8,738 nucleotides of DNA from Endomicrobium sp. Its GTDB lineage: Bacteria; Elusimicrobiota; Endomicrobiia; Endomicrobiales; Endomicrobiaceae. The stretch lies in the NCBI GenBank assembly GCA_031277075.1, contig JAISLV010000099.1:1-8738 (forward strand), read 5' to 3'. The notes beneath the pieces were generated by a model. The model ran no database searches, was not told where the DNA came from, and worked only from the letters and a program-made list of their open reading frames with translations. Shown here piece by piece: positions 1 to 4,922 of the stretch; position 1 is the stretch's first letter; the number at the start of each line of letters is the position of its first letter. A program made the translations under genes and the position numbers.

Positions 1-125
1 TGAAGGGCGTCCTAAGAGCAAGGACGGACAAATTTTCTGATGCGGCAATCCGCAGAGACAATGTCTCTCAAGGCGCAAGGCAAGGACGGGCATTAGGGTT
101 TTTAGAGACGCCCTTTAAGGAATAA
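1..125. repeat. Repeat-like element with complementary ends and nested hairpins
   Basis: The ends are complementary. AAGGGCGTC (3-11) followed by CTAA (12-15) pairs with TTAG (102-105) and GACGCCCTT (107-115), with one bulged base at 106. Inside are two short hairpins that share base 54 and so compete: TGCGG-CAAT-CCGCA (41-54) and AGAGACA-A-TGTCTCT (54-68). A CAAGGACGG motif occurs twice (near 19 and 81), and CAAGGAC again near 130. One plus-strand frame is open from the window edge (codon at 3) to TAA at 123-125, with no start codon visible. This could be a dispersed repeat that happens to be open, or the repeat-derived tail of a gene entering from the left. The structure is seen directly; calling it a dispersed family is inference, because only one copy is in view. 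Confidence 0.5.
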
Positions 126-202
126 ATTGGCAAGGACAAAGCACGACCGCTCCCGCCCCCCTTTTTTGGAATTTATCGGGTTTTTGCAAAGACGCTTTAT
201 TG
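126..202. other. Unassigned spacer downstream of nadB
   Basis: This is the 3' flank of nadB. It holds a run of six C followed by six T (156-167), which reads A6G6 on the nadB strand. I see no stem followed by a U-tract that would make a convincing intrinsic terminator for nadB, and no open frame worth calling. Any terminator may lie inside the hairpin-bearing element at 1-125. Confidence 0.4.
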
Positions 203-1774
203 TTATTTTTTATCGTCAATCGTTATTATAGTGTCTTTGGCTTCTTCAAGCGCGAAAGGGTAATCAGTATTATAGTGTAAGCCTCTGCTTTCTTTTCTCA
301 GCATTGCGCAGCGGACTATCATTTCAGCGATAAAGGCTATATTTCTCAATTCAATTCTTTCAACCGTTATGGGCGAAAGCCAAAAAGTTTCTAAAATTTC
401 TTCTTTTATTATGTCTATTCTTTTTTGCGCTTTATGAAGACGCTCGTTTGACCTTGAAATGCCCAAATAGTTCCAAGTGAGACGCCTTATTTCCTGCCAT
501 TGCTGAACAAAAACCGTCGACTCGCTTGGCGGATTTTTTATATTGCTTAAAGGTTTTGGAATTGCGCCGGGCAAAGACCGATTTAAAAGTTTTTTTGAAT
601 CCTCAGCTACGCGGTGCGCATAAACTATGCCTTCAAGCAAAGAATTTGACGCCAGCCTATTTGCCCCGTGAAGCCCTGTGCAAGCCGTTTCGCCGACCGC
701 ATAAAGATTTTTAATAGTAGATTCTCCGTTGTCGTCAACCAAAACGCCGCCGCAAAAATAGTGAGCCGCAGGCGTTACGGGTATCATATCTTTTGAAATA
801 TCCATGCCAAATTCCAAACATTTCGCATAAATATTTGGAAAACGCCTGACTAAAAAATCTCTGCTCTTTGACGTTATGTCCAAATACACGCAACTGTCTC
901 CGCGCGTTTTAAGCTCTTTATCAATCGCTCTTGCGACTATATCCCTTGGGGCAAGCTCTTTTAACGGATGATATTTTTCCATAAAGGCTTGTCCGTTTTG
1001 AAGTTTAAGTATGCCGCCTTCGCCTCTGACGGCTTCGGAAATTAAAAAAGATTTTGCTACGGGATTATATAGGCATGTAGGGTGAAACTGCACAAACTCC
1101 ATATTTGCGATTTCTGCGCCCGCGCGGTAAGCCATAGCCATGCCGTCGCCTGTGGCTATATCGGGGTTTGACGTGTAGATATAAGATTTGCTTGCTCCGC
1201 CTGCGGCAAGAGCTACGGCTTTTGCTTCAAAAATTTCAATTTTCCCGCTTGAGTTTTCTAAAACGTAAGCTCCAAGACAAACGCCTTCGCCGTCTATAAT
1301 TAAGTCTAGCGCGGTATGCTCTTCGTAGACGAAAATATTTTTAGTTTTTAAAATATTTTCAACCAGAACTTTTTCTATTTCGTTTCCCGTCATATCGCCT
1401 GCGTGAAGAATTCTTCTTTTTGAATGTCCGCCTTCAAGCCCCAGCTCAAATTCCGAATCGGAATAATCTTTTTTTGTAAATTTAACTCCGAGTTTTATCA
1501 GTTCCTTTATGCGTTCGGGAGCTTCGCGCACTATAGTTTCAACAGTTTTTTGACGGCAAAGTCCCGCGCCTGACACTAAAGTGTCTTTTATATGCCGTTC
1601 AAAAGAATCGGATTTGTCCGTAACGCAGGCTATTCCGCCTTGCGCTTTAGCGGTGGCGGATTCAAAAAGCTTACTTTTCGTTATTAAAGCGACATCGCCG
1701 TTTTGAGAAGCCTTTATAGCAAGGCTCAAACCGGCGATGCCGCTTCCTATTATTAAGTAGTCCGATTTTATCAT
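203..1774 (-). CDS. nadB: L-aspartate oxidase (NadB)
   Basis: This FAD-dependent cytosolic enzyme oxidises L-aspartate to iminoaspartate, which NadA condenses with dihydroxyacetone phosphate to give quinolinate for NAD. With the start chosen here it has 523 residues, close to the usual ~530-540. Visible landmarks are the FAD-binding GSGIAG at 10-15, AKAQGGIA at 42-49, EGGHS at 114-118 (its Glu separates NadB from succinate dehydrogenase/fumarate reductase flavoproteins), QFHPT at 229-233, RGEGG at 250-254, APRD at 275-278, AAHYFCGGV at 336-344 and HGANRLASNSLLEG at 369-382, followed by the helical C-terminal domain. The frame stays open to an ATG at 1811-1813, but that adds 13 residues overlapping the upstream gene. 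The ATG at 1772-1774 puts MIKSDYLIIGSG at the front as in relatives, and leaves 5 bases after the upstream stop. Neither start has a strong Shine-Dalgarno, so translational coupling is likely. nadA and nadC are not in the window. Confidence 0.95.
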   Translation of the reverse strand: MIKSDYLIIGSGIAGLSLAIKASQNGDVALITKSKLFESATAKAQGGIACVTDKSDSFERHIKDTLVSGAGLCRQKTVETIVREAPERIKELIKLGVKFTKKDYSDSEFELGLEGGHSKRRILHAGDMTGNEIEKVLVENILKTKNIFVYEEHTALDLIIDGEGVCLGAYVLENSSGKIEIFEAKAVALAAGGASKSYIYTSNPDIATGDGMAMAYRAGAEIANMEFVQFHPTCLYNPVAKSFLISEAVRGEGGILKLQNGQAFMEKYHPLKELAPRDIVARAIDKELKTRGDSCVYLDITSKSRDFLVRRFPNIYAKCLEFGMDISKDMIPVTPAAHYFCGGVLVDDNGESTIKNLYAVGETACTGLHGANRLASNSLLEGIVYAHRVAEDSKKLLNRSLPGAIPKPLSNIKNPPSESTVFVQQWQEIRRLTWNYLGISRSNERLHKAQKRIDIIKEEILETFWLSPITVERIELRNIAFIAEMIVRCAMLRKESRGLHYNTDYPFALEEAKDTIITIDDKK

Positions 1775-1779
1775 TTTGT

Positions 1780-2316
1780 TTATTGCCGCGAAATATGGTC
1801 TGTTTTGCACCATTTTGTAACTTCGTCCAAAATCTCTTTTGCTTTATTGTAATCGCCGTCGTCTATAGCCTTTTGCGCGGCGGCAATTTTTGCTCTGTCT
1901 CCTAAAACTGCGGCTCTGGTATTGTCTATCATAGTCCCAATCAAAAACGCAAGCTCTTTCGTTTCGTCTTTCTTTCTCCAATGTATTTTTACGCTGAAAT
2001 CGCCTTCCATAAGTTTTTTCATAATCAATTCAAAAAAGTATATGGGACCTATGATTCTATGAAAATAAAATACGCTGTTCATAAGTATAAAAGACGCGAA
2101 AATAAAAATCATCCAAAAAAAGCCGCTCATATAGGCGCGTTTAAAATATTTTATCGCGCCCGCGCTCAGTTGTTCCATACCCGGAGTAGTCAACAGCGAA
2201 TTCCAAAACACATAATAACAAAGCAAAGTTAAAAGCGCCATAACAAGACCTATGGTAATAAGGTATTTCCATTGAGTCTTTGGTTTTACAAAATATTTCT
2301 TTCTGATTGTCTTCAT
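1780..2316 (-). CDS. Two-helix membrane protein with HAMP-like linker, no output domain
   Basis: The product has 178 residues. After a basic N-terminus there are two hydrophobic segments (about 18-38 and 64-86) with a short loop between them. From about 88 comes a HAMP-like stretch: IIGPIYFFE with the conserved Pro at 91, then LMEGDFSVKI and a second amphipathic helix KKDETKELAFLIGTMIDNT. The C-terminal ~40 residues are helical (AAQKAIDDGDYNKAKEILDE) and end without a kinase, cyclase or chemotaxis domain. HAMP linkers normally pass signals across the membrane to such a domain, so this may be a stand-alone relay or act through a partner; its function is unknown. The frame is open up to 2415, but the ATG at 2314-2316 is chosen because GGAGG stands four bases before it and because longer versions would overlap panC. 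It starts 38 bases after panC and ends 5 bases before nadB, so it is probably co-transcribed with them. Confidence 0.75.
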   Translation of the reverse strand: MKTIRKKYFVKPKTQWKYLITIGLVMALLTLLCYYVFWNSLLTTPGMEQLSAGAIKYFKRAYMSGFFWMIFIFASFILMNSVFYFHRIIGPIYFFELIMKKLMEGDFSVKIHWRKKDETKELAFLIGTMIDNTRAAVLGDRAKIAAAQKAIDDGDYNKAKEILDEVTKWCKTDHISRQ

Positions 2317-2330
2317 ACTTCCTCCGTTAA
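2317..2330 (-). promoter_or_regulatory. Ribosome binding site fixing the start of the HAMP-linker gene
   Basis: On the minus strand the bases before the ATG at 2316 read AACGGAGGAAGT. GGAGG with a four-base spacer is the best Shine-Dalgarno in the window. It decides for this start over the upstream in-frame ATGs at 2415 and 2358, which lie at or before the panC stop. Confidence 0.75.
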
Positions 2331-2354
2331 AGACGATTTGCGCAAATGTCGTTT

Positions 2355-3206
2355 TCATTCGCGGACGATTTTTGAAATAATTATATTGTCTATCAGCCTT
2401 GTTTTGCCTATCCAAACGGCGACAGCCAAAACGGCTTTTTTGGTATTTTTTGAAACGGGCGACAAATCGTTGAAATCAACGGCTTCTACATAATCTATTC
2501 TTGAATTTTTTATTGAGGAAATTCTTTTTACGGCGTTTTTTACAGCCGCGCTGAAAGATTTAACTTTGATTTCTTCCTTTGCAAGTTTTAAAGTTTTTGA
2601 AATTAAAACCGCCGATTCTTTTTCTTCGGGGTTTAAATAGAAATTTCTGCTTGAAAGAGCAAGACCGCTTTTTTCCCTTACAATTTCGCAGGGAACTATT
2701 TTTGTTCTAAAATTTAAATCTTTAACCATTTTTTCAATTATGCGCAGCTGCTGAAAATCTTTCATCCCAAAATAAGCTCTGTCGGCAAAAGTTATATTAA
2801 ATAATTTCGCCACTACGGTATCCACGCCTGAAAAATGGTTTATTCTGAAACGCCCGCACAATAAATCTTGCAATCCTTTCACTTCAACCCGAGTTCTGTT
2901 TGCGCGCGGAAACATTTCTTCCGCAGACGGAACAAAAACATAATTGACGTGGTTTTTTTTGCATATCGCCAAATCTTTTTCTAAAGGGCGCGGGTATTTC
3001 AAATAATCTTCATTTTGACCGAACTGTATAGGATTTACAAAAATTGAAACTATAGTTATGTCGTCGTTTTTAACGGACTTGCTTATAAGCGAAATATGCC
3101 CCTCATGCAGCGCGCCCATAGTGGGGACAAGCCCTATTTCATCTTTGTTGACAAGATGTTTTAAGGCTATTTTTTGAAGTTCTGAAACTTTTTTTATTAT
3201 TTTCAT
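2355..3206 (-). CDS. panC: Pantothenate synthetase (pantoate-beta-alanine ligase, PanC)
   Basis: This cytosolic ATP-dependent ligase joins pantoate and beta-alanine through a pantoyl-adenylate, the last step of pantothenate synthesis. Its 283 residues match the family's usual ~280. Visible motifs are PTMGALHEGH at 28-37 (the HIGH-type nucleotidyl-transferase motif), FVNPIQFG at 56-63, GRFR at 118-121 followed by HFSGV, GMKDFQQL at 147-154 and SGLALSSRN at 180-188 (the KMSKS-like loop). The usual Asp before GLALSSRN is Ser here, and the usual Pro-Gly before HF (as in RPGHF) is Ile-Asn; the core Ser-Ser-Arg-Asn is intact, so I expect an active enzyme. The start is the only reasonable one, with only a weak upstream GAGA. 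It is separated from panB by 351 bases of repeats, so it may need its own promoter. panD, which would supply beta-alanine, is not in view. Confidence 0.95.
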   Translation of the reverse strand: MKIIKKVSELQKIALKHLVNKDEIGLVPTMGALHEGHISLISKSVKNDDITIVSIFVNPIQFGQNEDYLKYPRPLEKDLAICKKNHVNYVFVPSAEEMFPRANRTRVEVKGLQDLLCGRFRINHFSGVDTVVAKLFNITFADRAYFGMKDFQQLRIIEKMVKDLNFRTKIVPCEIVREKSGLALSSRNFYLNPEEKESAVLISKTLKLAKEEIKVKSFSAAVKNAVKRISSIKNSRIDYVEAVDFNDLSPVSKNTKKAVLAVAVWIGKTRLIDNIIISKIVRE

Positions 3207-3266
3207 ATATTTAGTCTCTATAATACGTCAACAAAAAAATAACTTTATAATGACGGCGACGAAAAA
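3207..3266. other. Immediate upstream region of panC, AT-rich, no gene
   Basis: This is the AT-rich leader of panC. On the minus strand a TATTAT lies about 10 bases before the panC ATG and could serve as a -10 box, but no good -35 hexamer sits 16-18 bases further upstream; a TTGACG directly abuts it instead. I therefore do not call a promoter. No Shine-Dalgarno stronger than GAGA is visible. Confidence 0.4.
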
Positions 3267-3320
3267 AATACCCCGTCTGAAGACTTCGCCTTCGTCCGCC
3301 TCTTTTGCAAAAGGGGAATT
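3267..3320. repeat. Inverted-repeat module with CCCC/GGGG ends
   Basis: The module runs from AATACCCCGTC to AAGGGGAATT, so its ends CCCC (3271-3274) and GGGG (3313-3316) can pair. Inside the right end CCTCTTTTGCAAAAGGGG (3299-3316) is self-complementary over 18 bases with a single mismatch, and GAAG-A-CTTC (near 3280) is a small hairpin. This form is typical of short palindromic intergenic repeats that occur many times per genome. Only one copy is in this window, so family membership is inferred. Confidence 0.5.
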
Positions 3321-3348
3321 AACGGCAAAAACAACGGCAGATGCTGAA

Positions 3349-3384
3349 AGAGACCCTAAAAGAGACCCTGAAAGAGACCCTGAA
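3349..3384. repeat. Three tandem 12-base units (AGAGACCCTRAA)
   Basis: AGAGACCCTAAA (3349-3360), AGAGACCCTGAA (3361-3372) and AGAGACCCTGAA (3373-3384) follow each other without a gap, preceded by a partial copy GCTGAA. The last unit supplies the left arm of the hairpin at 3378-3396, so the array looks like a slippage expansion of one arm of that palindrome. The unit is a multiple of three, so any frame through it repeats four residues. Confidence 0.9.
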
Positions 3385-3396
3385 ACAAGTTCAGGG
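3378..3396. repeat. Perfect 7-bp hairpin in the panB-panC gap
   Basis: CCCTGAA (3378-3384), loop ACAAG, TTCAGGG (3390-3396). No U-tract follows on the minus strand, so it is not a standard intrinsic terminator. It looks like the core of a dispersed palindromic repeat, and transcripts passing from panB to panC would carry it. Confidence 0.85.
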
Positions 3397-3488
3397 TGAC
3401 GCTTTGCGTCAGTTTTGGGCGACGCGTTTGCGTCAGTTTTGGGTGACGCTTTGCGTCAGTTTTGGGCGACGCGTTCGCGTCAAGTTTG
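3394..3488. repeat. Four tandem 23/24-base self-complementary units
   Basis: The units begin with GGG at 3394, 3417, 3441 and 3464 and alternate in type: GGGTGACGC-TTT-GCGTCA then GGGCGACGC-GTTT-GCGTCA, each followed by a GTTTT spacer. The array is therefore a 47-base dimer repeated twice, with a few changes in the last unit (GACGCG-TT-CGCGTC). Every unit can fold into its own 5-6 bp hairpin, so the RNA would show four hairpins in a row. Despite the regular spacing it is not a CRISPR array, because there are no variable spacers. Confidence 0.9.
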
Positions 3489-3557
3489 TATGACGAACAC
3501 ACGAGCGTCTTCGTCTTTGCCCAGCTGCTTAGCTGCGTTCTTTGCAATCCGTTCCAG
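3489..3557. other. Spacer between tandem hairpins and the panB stop
   Basis: This stretch has no gene. It contains a 5-bp hairpin CAGCT-AAGC-AGCTG and GACG-rich sequence resembling the neighbouring units. An open minus-strand frame crosses it and the tandem repeats (3356-3571), but that frame overlaps the end of panB and owes its openness to the repeats. I do not treat it as a gene. Confidence 0.4.
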
Positions 3558-4358
3558 CTATTTGTATACATTCTCTTCAGCGGGAAAAGAGCCGTCTTTT
3601 ACTTCGCTTATATATTTTTCCGCCGCACTTTTTATAGTATCCGCCAGATTTGCGTATTTTTTCACAAATTTAGGCTTAAAATCAATAAACATTCCAAGCA
3701 TATCGTCTGACACTAAAACTTGACCGTCGCAATATTTTCCCGCGCCTATGCCTATGGTGGGTATATCCAGCGTTTCTGTAACTTTTTTAGCAAGGTCTTC
3801 GGGTATGGCTTCAAGCGTAAGCATAAAAACGCCCGCGTCCTGCAAAATTTTAGCGTCTTCTATTAATTTTTGCCGCGCCGTCTCGTTTTTTGCCTGAACT
3901 TTTAAACCTATTTTATTTACCGCTTGAGGCGTAAGCCCTAAATGACCTGCGACGGGAATTTTTGCTTTGACTATGGCGCTCACTTTATCGGCGATTTCAG
4001 CTCCGCCTTCAACTTTTACCGCGTTTGCGCCGCCTTCTTTTAATATGCGTCCCGCATTATAAACCGCGTCTTTGACGCTCGCCTCATATGATAAAAAAGG
4101 CATATCTGAAACTATCAAAGCTCCGCCGTCGTTTCCGCGTTTAACGGCTTGCGTGTGGTAAATGATATTTTCAACGGTGACGGGAAGGGTGCTGTCAAGA
4201 CCGAGTTTTACGGTGGCAAGCGAATCTCCGACCAGCAAAATATCAACGCCGCAAGAAGACAATATCTTTGCCATAACATAATCGTAACATGTAAGCGCGG
4301 CTATTTTATGCCCGACGTTTTTCATCTGCAAAATATCGTTGACAGTTTTTTTATTCAT
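3558..4358 (-). CDS. panB: 3-methyl-2-oxobutanoate hydroxymethyltransferase (PanB)
   Basis: PanB transfers a hydroxymethyl group from 5,10-methylene-tetrahydrofolate to 2-oxoisovalerate to give ketopantoate, the first committed step of pantothenate synthesis in the cytosol. Its 266 residues match the family (~263). It is a TIM-barrel enzyme with ALTCYDY at 21-27, LVGDSLA with metal ligand Asp45, SDMPF with Asp85, VKVEGG with Lys115, AGHLGLTPQ at 137-145, LEAIP with the catalytic Glu183, and GIGAG at 203-207. All expected metal- and substrate-binding residues are present. Its ATG overlaps the folK stop in an ATGA (4355-4358), a sign of translational coupling. The coupling makes sense because FolK belongs to the pathway that makes the PanB cosubstrate. 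Downstream the transcript runs into the hairpin array before panC. Confidence 0.96.
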   Translation of the reverse strand: MNKKTVNDILQMKNVGHKIAALTCYDYVMAKILSSCGVDILLVGDSLATVKLGLDSTLPVTVENIIYHTQAVKRGNDGGALIVSDMPFLSYEASVKDAVYNAGRILKEGGANAVKVEGGAEIADKVSAIVKAKIPVAGHLGLTPQAVNKIGLKVQAKNETARQKLIEDAKILQDAGVFMLTLEAIPEDLAKKVTETLDIPTIGIGAGKYCDGQVLVSDDMLGMFIDFKPKFVKKYANLADTIKSAAEKYISEVKDGSFPAEENVYK

Positions 4359-4858
4359 ATTTTTATAATTTTAACCTTTTGATTTATAAGTGTCAATGAG
4401 TTATTTTGTAAAATAACGTTGATTTTTCTATTTAAAATAGGGTGCGCAAAATTAGGCGCGATTTCATTTAAAGGAATAAGGACAAAAAGACGGCGGCATA
4501 TTTCTTTGTGAGGAATAGTAAGCGACAATTGACGATTTTCAATTGACAAATTTCCGTAAAAGAGTATGTCTATGTCAATAAGTCTTCTTTTCCAATGCCC
4601 CGACGCTTTACGCCCAAGCAGGAGTTCAGCCTGTTTTATAAAAGCAAGCAAATCGCAGGGAGAAAGCCGCGTCTGCGCTCTTGCGGCGATATTATAAAAA
4701 TCTCTTTGTTTATATCCGACGGGCGAAGTTTCGTAAAAAGAAGAAATTTTTTTAATTTCAACATACCCTGAACTTTGCAATAAAGACAGAGCGGAAATAA
4801 TATTTCCCGCTCTGTCTCCTATATTTGAACCTAAACCTAAATAAACTTCGTCTTTCAT
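4355..4858 (-). CDS. folK: 2-amino-4-hydroxy-6-hydroxymethyldihydropteridine diphosphokinase (FolK/HPPK)
   Basis: HPPK moves pyrophosphate from ATP to 6-hydroxymethyl-dihydropterin, the step before dihydropteroate synthase in folate synthesis. At 167 residues it has the usual single-domain size (~160). Visible are GLGSNIGD at 8-15, SPVGYKQRDFYN at 45-56, LGRK at 81-84, W89, R92 and the metal-binding D95 and D97 in LIDIDILFYG, then IPHKEICRRLFVLIPLNEIAP at 115-135. The flexible loop around the Trp differs from the common RWGPRTLDLDI: it reads HWKRRLIDIDI and the segment before it seems one residue shorter. The key Arg92 and both Asp remain, so activity is expected. A GCAGGGC ribosome binding site precedes the ATG. 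It starts 64 bases after the giant gene and overlaps panB by 4 bases. No folP or folB is in view. Confidence 0.93.
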   Translation of the reverse strand: MKDEVYLGLGSNIGDRAGNIISALSLLQSSGYVEIKKISSFYETSPVGYKQRDFYNIAARAQTRLSPCDLLAFIKQAELLLGRKASGHWKRRLIDIDILFYGNLSIENRQLSLTIPHKEICRRLFVLIPLNEIAPNFAHPILNRKINVILQNNSLTLINQKVKIIKI

Positions 4859-4922
4859 TTTTGCCCTGCTGCAAAACGCCGCCTTTTAACTGCAAAAGCG
4901 CAATTGATAACGGCGCAAAGAA

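Noticed and set aside
156..167. C6T6 run as a phase-variable tract
   Set aside because: It lies downstream of nadB in non-coding DNA, is short, and no promoter or reading frame depends on it.
1775..1813. Upstream ATG of nadB adding 13 residues
   Set aside because: It would overlap the preceding gene by 34 bases and push the FAD motif away from the N-terminus. MIKSDYLIIGSG matches the usual NadB beginning.
2317..2415. Longer N-terminus for the HAMP-linker protein
   Set aside because: The extra 33 residues overlap the panC coding end, while the ATG at 2316 has a clear GGAGG at good distance.
3394..3488. Regular 23/24-base units as a possible CRISPR array
   Set aside because: The units are contiguous, with no variable spacers between them, and no cas gene is in the window.
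3356..3571. 71-residue minus-strand open frame through the panB-panC repeats
   Set aside because: It overlaps the panB end, its sequence is made by the tandem repeat units (repeated LFQG and KLTQ-type words), and it has no ribosome binding site or protein-like composition.
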